From: LMUY01 sp964244585
GTDB taxonomy: Bacteria > Pseudomonadota > Alphaproteobacteria > Acetobacterales > Acetobacteraceae
DNA: 64,000 nt
Assembly (NCBI GenBank): GCA_964244585.1
Contig: CAXTJM010000009.1
Location: 89,660 to 153,659 of the forward strand
Direction of reading: 5' to 3'
Within the stretch, counting starts at the first letter, position 1. Each line of letters begins with the position of its first letter. Below are positions 40,778 to 49,714 of this stretch, piece by piece. The translations under genes and the position numbers were made by a program. The notes under the pieces are model-generated. The model did no database searches and was not told the DNA's origin. It saw only the letters and a program-made list of their open reading frames with translations.

Positions 40778-42019
40778 CTAATCCGCATCTTCCCGCGCAG
40801 CCTGCGTCACTTGGTCGGCGGCGGCGATGTAGTCCCGCGTCAGCGGCACCGCGCGTAGGTCCGCAGAGAGCTGGAGCTGCCAAACCATGTGGCCCATGCG
40901 GCGGAACGCCAGCTCGCTGCCTGCCAGGTAGAATTCGAACATGCGGCAAAACCGTTCATCATGCAGGATTGCCGCCTCGCCACGATGCGCCGCGAACCGC
41001 CTGCGCCAGTGGCGCAGCGTGTCGGCGTAATGCAGCCGCAATATCTCCACGTCATTGGCGATCAGCCCGCTCCGCTCGACCGCGGGGAACACTTCCGACA
41101 GGGCCGGGGAATAGCCGCCTGGAAATATGTAGCGGTTGATCCAGGGATTGGTGGCGCCCGACCCATCGGAGCGGCCGATCGCGTGGATAAGCGCCACCCC
41201 TGCAGGTGCGAGCAGATGCTGCACACGCCGGAAGAACGCGTCGTAGTGGTTGATGCCGACATGCTCGAACATCCCGACCGAGACGATGCGGTCGAACGGC
41301 CCGGCCAGGCTCGGATCCCGGTAGTCCAGCAGTTCGAACCGCACGCGATCGCCCAGGCCAGCCGCGTCGGCACGCTGGCGCGCCCGGGCGAGCTGCTCCA
41401 TACTGAGGGTCACGCCCAGCACCCGTGCCCCGTACTCGCGGGCCAGCGTCAGCGCCATGCCGCCCCAGCCGCACCCGATATCCAGCACTGTCAGGCCAGG
41501 CCGGTCGAGCACCAACTTGGCCGCGATGTGGCGCTTCTTCGCGACCTGCGCTTCCTCAAGCGATTCGGCCCCGGTCAGGAAATAGCCGCAGGAGTATTGC
41601 CAGTCCTTGTCCAGGAACAGGCCGTAAAGGTCGTCGCCCAGGTCATAATGGTGTGCCACATTCCGTCGGGATCGTTTGGCGGGGTTGAACTGCGACCAGC
41701 GGCGGGCGGCCATGCGGAGCATATTCTGGAATTGCAAGCCGGGATGTCGCCCGCCGGCCACGAGGTTGCTGCACATGACGTCCAGCACCTCGTAGATCGT
41801 TCCACCCACCGGAACCAGCGAGCCATCCATGTAGCACTCGCCCACGGTCAATGCCGGGTCGAAGACCAGGCGCCGCAGCGCCCGCTTCGTGCGGATTTCG
41901 ACACCAGCCTCCGGACCTGACGAGCCGGCATACGTGACCAGATTGCCGTCCGGGTAGCGGACCGTGAGACAGCCCTTCGTCATGAACCGCCGTAAAATCG
42001 GATCAAGAACAGTACGCAT
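40778..42019 (-). CDS. cfa: Cyclopropane-fatty-acyl-phospholipid synthase family methyltransferase
   Basis: 413 residues. The N-terminal CFA domain (DGSLVPVGGTIYEVLD) precedes VAHHYDLGDDLYGLFLDKDW and CGYFLTGAESLEEAQ, then SAM motif I VLDIGCGWGGMALTLA, MEQLARARQRA, VSVGMFEHVGINHY and FPGGYSPALSEV. It methylenates cis-unsaturated lipids in membranes to cyclopropane lipids. ATG 42019 is chosen over 42037 because GAGGTGGG precedes it. It is an inserted gene between rplI and dnaB. Confidence 0.93.
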   Translation of the reverse strand: MRTVLDPILRRFMTKGCLTVRYPDGNLVTYAGSSGPEAGVEIRTKRALRRLVFDPALTVGECYMDGSLVPVGGTIYEVLDVMCSNLVAGGRHPGLQFQNMLRMAARRWSQFNPAKRSRRNVAHHYDLGDDLYGLFLDKDWQYSCGYFLTGAESLEEAQVAKKRHIAAKLVLDRPGLTVLDIGCGWGGMALTLAREYGARVLGVTLSMEQLARARQRADAAGLGDRVRFELLDYRDPSLAGPFDRIVSVGMFEHVGINHYDAFFRRVQHLLAPAGVALIHAIGRSDGSGATNPWINRYIFPGGYSPALSEVFPAVERSGLIANDVEILRLHYADTLRHWRRRFAAHRGEAAILHDERFCRMFEFYLAGSELAFRRMGHMVWQLQLSADLRAVPLTRDYIAAADQVTQAAREDAD

Positions 42020-42136
42020 CCCACCTCGCCTAGCCAATCATAAGGCAGTGCGATGTTGGGCGGTCGCGAGGTCGGCGTCAAAAACCTATGTTCGGCGCCC
42101 CTTAACTAATGGTTATTTGGCATACGGACCACCGCC

Positions 42137-42718
42137 CTAGGACGGCAGCGTACCAGGTTCGACGCCGGGTTCGAACAGTGCGGCAATATCCTGGTCCGCC
42201 GCCTCGTCTTCCTCTTCGCTCGCCTGCCCGACGCGCTCGCCGCGGGCTTGCTTCTCCGCTTCTTCGGGGCTGCGCGCCACGTTGGCCGTGACGGAAATCG
42301 ACACCTCCGGGTGAAGCACGACGCGCACGGCCGAAAGGCCCAACGATTTGATCGGCTGTTCCAGGATGACCTGCTGGCGCGTCACCGTCAGCCCACCCGC
42401 CACGCAGGCCTCGGCGATATCACGCACCGAGACGGAGCCATACAGACTGCCCGAGTCGCTAGCCTGGCGGATGATGACGACGGCCATCTGCCCGATCCGC
42501 TCGGCCAGGCGCTCGGCCTCCTCGCGGCGGCGTAGGTTTTGTGCCTCCAACTGCACCCGCTGCTGTTCGAACAGTTCACGGTTCGCCTTGTTGGCACGCG
42601 TGGCCATCCTCTGCGGCAGAAGGTAGTTACGGGCATAGCCGGGCTTGACGCGGACAATGTCGCCCATCTGTCCGAGTTTTTCGATCCTCTGCATAAGGAT
42701 CAGTTCGACGGCGGCCAT
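42137..42718 (-). CDS. rplI: 50S ribosomal protein bL9
   Basis: 193 residues. The N-terminal domain VELILMQRIEKLGQMGDIVR, with VKPGYARNYLLPQRMA, is the bL9 signature. A long central helix is followed by the C-terminal domain (LYGSVSVRDIAEA). An acidic tail (EEEDEAADQD) extends beyond the ~150-residue E. coli length, as in many Alphaproteobacteria. It is third in the rpsF-rpsR-rplI operon. Confidence 0.97.
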   Translation of the reverse strand: MAAVELILMQRIEKLGQMGDIVRVKPGYARNYLLPQRMATRANKANRELFEQQRVQLEAQNLRRREEAERLAERIGQMAVVIIRQASDSGSLYGSVSVRDIAEACVAGGLTVTRQQVILEQPIKSLGLSAVRVVLHPEVSISVTANVARSPEEAEKQARGERVGQASEEEDEAADQDIAALFEPGVEPGTLPS

Positions 42719-42730
42719 AATGCGGTCTCC

Positions 42731-43024
42731 TCAGGCCAAGATGTAGGGCAGGAGCGCGAGGGTGCGGGCGCGCTTGATTGCCTGCGCCAGCTCCCGCTGC
42801 TTCTTGGCCGACACCGCGGTGATGCGGGACGGCACGATCTTGCCGCGCTCGGATAGGAAGCGAGACAGCAGACGCACATCCTTGTAGTCGATCTTGGGCG
42901 CACTCGGCCCGGAGAACGGGCAGGATTTGCGACGGCGATAGAACGGCCGGCGGGCACCGACCGCCGAGCGGCGGGCGGCGGGATTGATGTCGCTGTCGTT
43001 GGACGGGGCGTTCGTGTCGGACAT
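42731..43024 (-). CDS. rpsR: 30S ribosomal protein bS18
   Basis: 97 residues: a hydrophilic N-terminal extension, then PFYRRRKSCPFSG, IDYKDVRLLSRFLSERGKIV and SRITAVSAKKQRELAQAIKR. bS18 pairs with bS6 on the 30S platform. It lies 6 bases from rpsF and 12 from rplI. Confidence 0.97.
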   Translation of the reverse strand: MSDTNAPSNDSDINPAARRSAVGARRPFYRRRKSCPFSGPSAPKIDYKDVRLLSRFLSERGKIVPSRITAVSAKKQRELAQAIKRARTLALLPYILA

Positions 43025-43030
43025 GGCGGT

Positions 43031-43504
43031 CTATTCCTCGCCAGCGTTGAACGAAGGACGGTCGTCGCGGCCGAAATCGTCGCGGGCCCGGAACTCCTCG
43101 CGGTCGTCGAAGCCGCGCTTGCGGCCGCTCTCGAACCGCCCGGCTGGCTTCGGGCCGCGGAACGACCGCTCACGGTCGTCGGATTTGCGCGACAGGATCG
43201 CCGAAGGCTCGTCCGTGATCTCGTCCACCCGGATGGTCATGAAGCGCAACACATCCTCGTTCAGGCCAAGTTGGCGTTCCATCTCGTTGATGGACGCCGG
43301 CTTCGCGTCGAGGCCGAGGAGCATGTAATGCCCCTTGCGGTTCTTCTTGATCCGATAGGCAAGCGAACGCAGGCCCCAATATTCCCGCTTCTTCACCACA
43401 CCGCTGTCACCCTCAAGCTGGGTGGCGATCGTGTCGGCTATGGTTTCGACTTGCTGCTGCGTGACGTCGTTGCGCGCTATCAGCACGCATTCGTAAAGTG
43501 GCAT
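43031..43504 (-). CDS. rpsF: 30S ribosomal protein bS6
   Basis: 157 residues: MPLYECVLIARNDVTQQQVE, the WGLRSLAYRIKKNRKGHYML signature and MTIRVDEI. After residue ~105 there is a charged Arg/Asp/Phe/Gly-rich tail (FRGPKPAGRFESGRKRG, FRARDDFGRDDRPSF), longer than the E. coli protein. ATG 43504 is chosen; the frame to 43564 is not native. It is the first gene of the ribosomal operon; the 162-base gap upstream to the lipoprotein gene must hold its promoter, but I see no clear boxes. Confidence 0.96.
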   Translation of the reverse strand: MPLYECVLIARNDVTQQQVETIADTIATQLEGDSGVVKKREYWGLRSLAYRIKKNRKGHYMLLGLDAKPASINEMERQLGLNEDVLRFMTIRVDEITDEPSAILSRKSDDRERSFRGPKPAGRFESGRKRGFDDREEFRARDDFGRDDRPSFNAGEE

Positions 43505-43666
43505 GTGCGGCCCTATGGCTGGATCGGCCCGGAACTGGGCATAGCCGGGGCGCCGCCAAAGCACCCCAGCAGGGAGGCCGGGCTTGAAGCATGTGATGGG
43601 TGGGAAAGCAAGGGCTATGGCCGCCGCAAGGCCGGTCCGCCCCCACCAGCCGGGCGCGGCGGCCCG

Positions 43667-44065
43667 TCAGTAGAAGGCCGGTCCGTACCCGCCCCACGGA
43701 CCCCAATCCCAAGCAAAGTCGGAATTCAACTGTGCCGCCTGCAACTGCTCGGCACTCGCTTGCTGCTGCATCAGCAATTGCTGATATTTGCCGAACGCCG
43801 CCTGGCCGCCGACATAGAGGCAGCGGCATACCACCGGATCCGGGTAAAGATACGATACGTGCTCCCCCTCGATGCGCTGCGACACCCGGTTTGCCGGCAA
43901 CCGGGCCAGCATGCCCTGCTGCGAGACAGTCGCGGCGGGCCGCACATTGAACCCTGCCGCCGACAGCGTGTTTTCGCGGCTCGTTATCGCATCCTGCTGG
44001 AAGGCGGCGCAGCCCGATAGCAGCGCAATGGCACCGACGGCGAATACGGCAGTGACTTGGGTCAT
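43667..44065 (-). CDS. Small putative lipoprotein, unknown function
   Basis: 132 residues with a signal peptide ending in the lipobox LLSGC near residue 19. The mature protein carries a CRCLYVGG segment, a Gln-rich helix (KYQQLLMQQQASAEQLQAAQ) and an aromatic Gly-rich end (DWGPWGGYGPAFY). I do not recognise the family. It lies between fabD and rpsF on the same strand; the 148-base gap to fabD shows nothing else. Confidence 0.65.
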   Translation of the reverse strand: MTQVTAVFAVGAIALLSGCAAFQQDAITSRENTLSAAGFNVRPAATVSQQGMLARLPANRVSQRIEGEHVSYLYPDPVVCRCLYVGGQAAFGKYQQLLMQQQASAEQLQAAQLNSDFAWDWGPWGGYGPAFY

Positions 44066-44213
44066 GTCAGATATTCACCGGCTTGTTTGATCAACGTTGA
44101 AGCGCACGATGACCGGTTGGGTTCCATCGCCCTGCCTCATCCGTCAGGGCCATGATGCAACCCGCACGTGGCGGATCGAAACTTCTACCGCGTCCGCCGG
44201 GATAAAGGCACAC

Positions 44214-45158
44214 TCAGAGCAGCTTCAGCAATGTCTCGATCTCGGCCGGCGATCCGGCCGAGGCCGTGCGGGCGTCTGGAGCGATCCGGCGCACGAGGCC
44301 GGACAGCACCTTGCCCGCGCCCAGTTCCACGAAGCTGTCGACGCCCAGTTCCGTCGCCGCCACCACGCATTCGCGCCAGCGCACGGTTCCCGTCACCTGC
44401 TGGACCAGCAGGGCGCGGATGTCCGCCGGGTCGGTCACCTTGGCGGCGGACACGTTGGCGATCAACGGCACCATGGGCGACGCCACGGCAGCAACCCCCA
44501 ACGCTTCCGTCATGACGTCCGCCGCGGGCGCCATCAGGGCGCAATGGAACGGGGCCGAGACGGGCAGCAGCATGGCGCGCTTGATGCCATGCGCCTTGGC
44601 CGCTTCCACCGCCCGTTCCACGGCAGCGCGATGCCCGGAGATCACCACCTGGCCGCCGCCATTGTCGTTGGCCGCCTCCACGACCTCGCCCGCCGCCACC
44701 TCGGCGCAGATCGCACGGGCCGCCTCCAGGTCGGTGCCCAGCAACGCCGCCATGGCCCCCTCGCCGGGCGGCACGGCGCGTTGCATCGCCTCGCCGCGCA
44801 GCCGCAGCAACCGGGCACACTCCGCCAGGCCAAGGCTGCCCGCCGCGGTCAACGCGCTATACTCCCCCAGCGAATGGCCTGCGACCACGGCGGCGCTGCG
44901 CTTCAACGAGACGCCGCCCTCCAACTCCAGTACGCGCAACACGGCGAGCGAGATGGCCATCAGGGCTGGCTGCGTGTTCTCGGTGAGCGTCAGCTCCTCA
45001 GCCGGTCCTTCAAACATCAGCTTGGACAGCTTCTGCCGAAGCATCTCGTCGACCTCGCCGAACACCTCCCGTGCGGCGGCGAAGGCGGCGGCGAGGTCCC
45101 GGCCCATGCCGACGGCCTGGCTACCCTGGCCTGGGAAGACGAACGCGTGGACGGGCAT
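44214..45158 (-). CDS. fabD: Malonyl-CoA:ACP transacylase
   Basis: 314 residues. It loads malonyl groups on acyl carrier protein for fatty-acid synthesis. The motifs are FVFPGQGSQAVGMGRDL, the catalytic Ser in VAGHSLGEYSAL, and the catalytic His in SAPFHCALM. ATG 45158 is chosen over the 45233 extension. The usual neighbours fabG and acpP are absent; a lipoprotein gene follows and a class II amidotransferase gene diverges. Confidence 0.96.
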   Translation of the reverse strand: MPVHAFVFPGQGSQAVGMGRDLAAAFAAAREVFGEVDEMLRQKLSKLMFEGPAEELTLTENTQPALMAISLAVLRVLELEGGVSLKRSAAVVAGHSLGEYSALTAAGSLGLAECARLLRLRGEAMQRAVPPGEGAMAALLGTDLEAARAICAEVAAGEVVEAANDNGGGQVVISGHRAAVERAVEAAKAHGIKRAMLLPVSAPFHCALMAPAADVMTEALGVAAVASPMVPLIANVSAAKVTDPADIRALLVQQVTGTVRWRECVVAATELGVDSFVELGAGKVLSGLVRRIAPDARTASAGSPAEIETLLKLL

Positions 45159-45287
45159 GGCGCGGCAATCCAGGAGATCAAGCGGCGGCGGGATATCGCG
45201 TCCGGCGCGCGCCCTGTCAAATCGGCTGGTCACCGGCCCGGGACGTGCTACGATTCCCCGTCACCCCATCGCCATGGACCTCAGCCC

Positions 45288-46073
45288 ATGTGTCGTTTCC
45301 TTGCCTACCAGGGCGAGCCGATCCTGATCGAGGCCCTGGTCTGCGCGCCCTGCCACTCCCTGGTGCATCAGTCGCTGCATGCCAGCGAGGGGAAGACCGA
45401 GACCAACGGCGACGGCTTCGGCATGGGCTGGTACGGCGAACGGCCCGAGCCCGGCCTGTATCGGGAGGTGCGTCCCGCCTGGTCGGACGAGAACCTCCGC
45501 TCGCTGGCGTCCCAGGTGCGCTCCGGCCTGTTCTTCGCGCATGTCCGCGCCTCGACCGGGACGGCGACCACGCGGGCCAACTGCCATCCCTTCAGCGCCG
45601 GCGGGATGATGTTCATGCATAACGGCCAGGTGGGGGAGTGGGGCCGGGTGCGGCGCCGGGTGGAAGCGATGATCCCGGATGCGTTCTATGACGAGCGGAC
45701 CGGGACCACGGATTCGGAGGCGATCTTCCTCGCCGCCCTGGCGCGCGGGCTGACTGACGACCCGGTGGCCGCGCTCGCCGCGACCCTGGCGGACATCCGC
45801 GTTGCCATGGATGCGGCCGGGATCACCGCTCCGCTCCGGTTCACGGCGGCCTTGACCGACGGGGCCAGGCTGTGGGCATTCCGCTGGGCCTCCGACGACC
45901 GGCCGGCCACCCTGTATTGGCGGCAGGATCCGACCGGGCTGGTGGTCGTCTCCGAGCCGATCGACGATGCGCGCGGCGGCTGGACCACCGTGCCGTCCGG
46001 GACCGTACTGGTGTCGGACGCCGCCCGGGTGGTGCGCATGCAGCCTCTGGTCGAACGGGCGCTCGCAGCCTAG
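45288..46073 (+). CDS. Class II glutamine amidotransferase (YafJ/EgtC-like)
   Basis: 261 residues. The mature N-terminus would be Cys2 (MCRFLAYQG), the Ntn nucleophile. The Gn-AT class II motifs NGDGFGMGWYGE, FAHVRASTGT, NCHPFSAGGMMFMHNGQVG and TDSEAIFLAAL are clear. There is no synthetase domain or EgtB/EgtD neighbour, so the amidated substrate is unknown; homologues include EgtC and the YafJ group. It diverges from fabD (129-base gap) and converges on pheT with 5 bases between. Confidence 0.88.
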   Translation: MCRFLAYQGEPILIEALVCAPCHSLVHQSLHASEGKTETNGDGFGMGWYGERPEPGLYREVRPAWSDENLRSLASQVRSGLFFAHVRASTGTATTRANCHPFSAGGMMFMHNGQVGEWGRVRRRVEAMIPDAFYDERTGTTDSEAIFLAALARGLTDDPVAALAATLADIRVAMDAAGITAPLRFTAALTDGARLWAFRWASDDRPATLYWRQDPTGLVVVSEPIDDARGGWTTVPSGTVLVSDAARVVRMQPLVERALAA

Positions 46074-46078
46074 GAGCG

Positions 46079-48532
46079 CTAGCTTCGCAGGGTAGCGCCG
46101 CTGGCCTTAGTGACGGACGCGACGATCTTGGCGCAAACCGCCTCGATCGCGGCATCGGTCAGCGTGACCTCACGGGGTTGGATCACGACCTCGATCGCCA
46201 GGGATTTCTGGCCCGGCGGCACACCTGCGCCATCGTAGACATCGAACAGCGACACGGCGACGACCAACCCGCGTTCGGCGCCGCGTGCCGCCCGCAGCAC
46301 GGTGTCGGCCGGCACGCCGGCATCCACCAGGAAGGCGAAATCGCGCCGAAGCGGCTGGAACTGCGGCAAATCCGGCACGCCCTTGCGACGGCGCTTGGGT
46401 TCCGGGATCGCGTCCAGGCGGATTTCGAAGGCGGCCGCCGGGCCTGGCAGGTCCAGCGCGGCGACCACGCGGGGATGCAGCTCGCCGAAATGCGCCAGCA
46501 CCAGCTTCGGCCCCTGCCGGACCGTGCCGGACCGGCCCGGATGATAATGGCCGGGCGCCGTGGCCGTGACGCTCAGGCTCTCCATCGGCAGCCCGAGCGC
46601 TGCCAGCACGGCGAGCGCATCCGCCTTGACGCCCATCGCATCCACCGGGTGCGGCGCGGGCAACCAGCTTCGCGGAGCCGGGCCGTAGCGCAGCCCGGCC
46701 GCCAGGACCTCCTGCGACTCGGGGCCGAAGCCGGGCCCCACCTCGAACAACGCGCCCACGGGCAGGCCGCGGGCGGCATTTCGGGCCGCCGCCGGCGCCA
46801 GGGCGGCCAAGGGGGTCGGCCGCATCTGGTCCAGATCGGCGGCGATCGGGTTCACCAGGCGCAGCACCGCCGGCGCGTCGCCGAACAATGCAGCATGATC
46901 ATGCGCCACGAAGGAGAAGGTCACGCATTCCAGCATGCCCCGGCTGGCCAGCATGCGCCGGGCCGTGGCAGCGCGCACCTGGCGCGGCATATAGGCGGGC
47001 AGCGGCACGGGCGCCATCGCGGGCATGGATACGGGCGGCACCGCATCCAGGCCGCGCAACCGCAGCACCTCCTCCACTAGGTCCGCCTCCGGCTCGGCAT
47101 CTGCCCGGCCCGCCGCGGCGGACAGGGCGAGTTCCGGCAGCAGCGACGGCGCCTGATCCAGCGATCCCAGAGGGGCGATATCGTTGCGCCAGGGCGGCAC
47201 GGCGACCGTGACTTGGCTTGCATCCCGGCGACGGACCGTAAAGCCGAGCCGCTCCAGGGATTGCACCGCCTCGTCCGGCGGCACGGCCAGGCCGCCGAGC
47301 GTTTCCAGCCGCGCGAACCGCAGCGTGGCGTCCCGCTGCCAGGCCGGCTCGCGCCCGCCGGCGGCAACGGTGCTTGCCTCCCCGCCGCAGAGTTCGATCA
47401 CCATGGCGGTGGCGGCGTCCAGGGCGGCGGGCAGCCAGGATGGATCGACCCCCCGCTCGAACCGGCTGCGCGCATCGGAGATGATGTCGTGGCGCCGCCC
47501 GGCGAGCGCGACGGCCACCGGGTCGAACAGGGCGCACTCGATGAACACGCTGGTGGTGTCGGCCTGGCTGCCGGTCGCCTCGCCGCCCATCACGCCCGCC
47601 AGGGATTGCACGCCGGCCGCGTCCGCGATCACGCAATCATCCGGCGTCATCGTGTAGTCGCGGCCGTTCAGCGCCCGCAAGGTTTCGCCGGCACCGGGCC
47701 GGATGCTCAGCACGCCGCCCTGCACCCGGTCGGCGTCGAACACGTGCAGCGGACGGCCGAGATCGACGGTGAAGAAATTGGTGATGTCCACCAGCGCGCT
47801 GATCGGCCGCAGCCCGATGGAGCGGAGACGCCGTTGCAGCCAATCCGGGCTCGGTCGGTTGCGGACGCCGCGGATCGTGCGGCCCAGCACCCAGGGGCAG
47901 GCGGGCGACTCGATGCGCCACTCCACGGCGGAGGCAAACCGGCCTTCGATCCGCACAGGCGGCAAGCTGCGCAGCGTCCCGATCCCCGCCGCCGCCAGAT
48001 CCCGCGCCACGCCGCGCACGGCCAGGGCGTCGCCGCGATTAGGGGTGACGGAGATGTCGATCAATGGATCGTCCAGCCCGGCGAAGGCGGGGTAGGGCAT
48101 GCCGACCGGCGCGTCCTCCGGCAGGTCGGCGATGCCGTCATGCTCCTCGCCCAGCCCCATCTCGCGGTAGGACAGCAGCATGCCGGCGGATTGCACGCCG
48201 CGGATCTCTCCTACCTTGAGCACCGTGCCCAAGCCTGGGATGTGGCTGCCGGGTGGCGCGAACACGGCCTTCATCCCGGCCCGCGCGTTCGGCGCGCCGC
48301 AGACCACCGTCACCGGCCCGGCGCCAGCCTCCACCGTGCAGACCCGCAGCCGGTCGGCATTGGGGTGCTGCACCGCCGCCGTCACCTGCGCCACGCGGAA
48401 CGGCGCCAGGGCCGCGCCCGGGTTTTCCACCCCCTCCAGCTCCAGCCCGATGCGGGTGAGCGTGCCGGTGATGGTGTCCAGCGGCGCATCCGTTTCCAGA
48501 TGCGTCTTGAGCCAGGACAGGGTGAACTTCAC
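46079..48532 (-). CDS. pheT: Phenylalanine-tRNA ligase beta subunit
   Basis: 817 residues. An N-terminal B1/tRNA-binding domain (VENPGAALAPFRVAQVTAAV), a B5 region (VEEVLRLRGLDAVPP), a catalytic-like core and a C-terminal FDX anticodon-binding domain (PQFQPLRRDFAFLVD) are visible. With PheS it forms the heterotetramer that charges tRNA-Phe and edits Tyr. The ATG overlaps the pheS stop as ATGA. Confidence 0.97.
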   Translation of the reverse strand: MKFTLSWLKTHLETDAPLDTITGTLTRIGLELEGVENPGAALAPFRVAQVTAAVQHPNADRLRVCTVEAGAGPVTVVCGAPNARAGMKAVFAPPGSHIPGLGTVLKVGEIRGVQSAGMLLSYREMGLGEEHDGIADLPEDAPVGMPYPAFAGLDDPLIDISVTPNRGDALAVRGVARDLAAAGIGTLRSLPPVRIEGRFASAVEWRIESPACPWVLGRTIRGVRNRPSPDWLQRRLRSIGLRPISALVDITNFFTVDLGRPLHVFDADRVQGGVLSIRPGAGETLRALNGRDYTMTPDDCVIADAAGVQSLAGVMGGEATGSQADTTSVFIECALFDPVAVALAGRRHDIISDARSRFERGVDPSWLPAALDAATAMVIELCGGEASTVAAGGREPAWQRDATLRFARLETLGGLAVPPDEAVQSLERLGFTVRRRDASQVTVAVPPWRNDIAPLGSLDQAPSLLPELALSAAAGRADAEPEADLVEEVLRLRGLDAVPPVSMPAMAPVPLPAYMPRQVRAATARRMLASRGMLECVTFSFVAHDHAALFGDAPAVLRLVNPIAADLDQMRPTPLAALAPAAARNAARGLPVGALFEVGPGFGPESQEVLAAGLRYGPAPRSWLPAPHPVDAMGVKADALAVLAALGLPMESLSVTATAPGHYHPGRSGTVRQGPKLVLAHFGELHPRVVAALDLPGPAAAFEIRLDAIPEPKRRRKGVPDLPQFQPLRRDFAFLVDAGVPADTVLRAARGAERGLVVAVSLFDVYDGAGVPPGQKSLAIEVVIQPREVTLTDAAIEAVCAKIVASVTKASGATLRS

Positions 48533-49599
48533 GGCGCCAGCCCCTCATGCAGCGCGACCGGCGCCAGCGGATTGAAGCCGTAATGCCGCAGCCAGCGCGC
48601 GTCGCTCTCGTAGAACGGGCGGAGGTCGGGGATGCCGTGTTTCAGCATCGCCACCCGCTCCACCCCCATGCCGAAGGCGAAGCCCTGCCACTCCCGCGGG
48701 TCGATGCCGCAATTGGCCAGCACGCGCGGATGCACCATGCCGCTGCCCAGGATCTCCAGCCAACCGCCGCCGCCACCCAACTCGCCAGTGCGCCGGTTCC
48801 AACCGATATCGACTTCCATGGAAGGTTCGGTGAACGGGAAGTAGGAGGAGCGGAAGCGGACGGGCAGGGTGGCGATGCCGAAGAAGGCGCGCAGGAAGTC
48901 TATCAGGCAGCCCTTGAGGTGGCCCAGCGTGAGGCCGCGGTCGATCGCGATGCCCTCGCATTGGTGGAACATCGGCGAGTGCGTCGCATCGTGGTCGGCA
49001 CGGTAGGTCCGGCCCGGCGCGATCACCCGCAACGGCGGCTCGCCCTGCAGCATGGAGATGATCTGCACGTTGGAGGTGTGGGTGCGCAGCACGAGCGGAT
49101 GGCCGTCGCGCGTGCCGGGCAGGTAGAAGGTGTCCATCTCGGCGCGGGCCGGGTGGTGCGCCGGGATGTTGAGGGCCGAGAAATTATGCCAGGTGGTCTC
49201 GATGTCCGGGCCCTCGCCGACGCGGAACCCCATGGCGCCGAAGATCGCCGCCATCTCCTCCATCGTCCGGCTGATCGGGTGGATCAGGCCCGGCGGTTCG
49301 GGGGCAGGGGGCAGGGTGACGTCGATCCGCTCGGCAGCCAGCCGCGCATCCAGCACGGCGGCTTCCAGCGCGGTGCGCCGCAGGTCGATGGCGCCGGTGA
49401 TGGCGTCGCGCAGCTGGTTCAGCGCGGCGCCGCGCTCCCGCCGCTCGTCCGGGCTGGCGCGGCCGAGTTCCTTGAGCATCGCGGTCAGCCGGCCGGACTT
49501 GCCCATCACGCCGACGCGGACCGCGTCCAACTCCCGCAGCGTCGTGGCCGCGGCGAGCGCCGCCTCCGTCTCGGTTTGGAGGGTTTCGAGGTCGGTCAT
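48529..49599 (-). CDS. pheS: Phenylalanine-tRNA ligase alpha subunit
   Basis: 356 residues. An N-terminal coiled coil is followed by a class II core: HPISRTMEEMAAIFGAMGF, ARAEMDTFYL, RTHTSNVQI, the motif 2 region GRTYRADHDATHSPMFHQCE, and motif 3 GFAFGMGVERVAML. The gene begins about 115 bases after the secreted-protein gene; that gap holds the palindromic repeat. Confidence 0.97.
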   Translation of the reverse strand: MTDLETLQTETEAALAAATTLRELDAVRVGVMGKSGRLTAMLKELGRASPDERRERGAALNQLRDAITGAIDLRRTALEAAVLDARLAAERIDVTLPPAPEPPGLIHPISRTMEEMAAIFGAMGFRVGEGPDIETTWHNFSALNIPAHHPARAEMDTFYLPGTRDGHPLVLRTHTSNVQIISMLQGEPPLRVIAPGRTYRADHDATHSPMFHQCEGIAIDRGLTLGHLKGCLIDFLRAFFGIATLPVRFRSSYFPFTEPSMEVDIGWNRRTGELGGGGGWLEILGSGMVHPRVLANCGIDPREWQGFAFGMGVERVAMLKHGIPDLRPFYESDARWLRHYGFNPLAPVALHEGLAP

Positions 49600-49617
49600 G
49601 GTGATGTGCCAAGAATG

Positions 49618-49705
49618 GGGGTTAGCGGCTGGCCCTTACCCAACCCTCTTTCAAGAGGAAGGGGCTTGGTTCTTCTCCCTCTGGGAGAGAACGGGGATGA
49701 AGGCA
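49618..49705. repeat. Extragenic palindromic element, two tandem hairpins
   Basis: In the gap upstream of pheS, two perfect dyads stand side by side: CCTCTT-TC-AAGAGG (49645-49658) and TCTCCC-TCT-GGGAGA (49674-49688). In one frame the region reads PLPNPLSRGRG then LLPLGE, a pattern I recognise from dispersed extragenic repeats that often give spurious PLPNPLPRGRG-like peptides in GC-rich proteobacteria. No second copy was spotted in this window, so the repeat status is from pattern memory. Confidence 0.55.
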
Positions 49706-49714
49706 GCTCACGCA

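Noticed and set aside
42053..42081. A promoter for cfa (TTGACG with CAACAT)
   Set aside because: The -10 matches only three of six bases.
43505..43666. A bS6:bS18-binding leader upstream of rpsF
   Set aside because: I looked for the conserved stem-loop in the leader but could not place it convincingly by eye.
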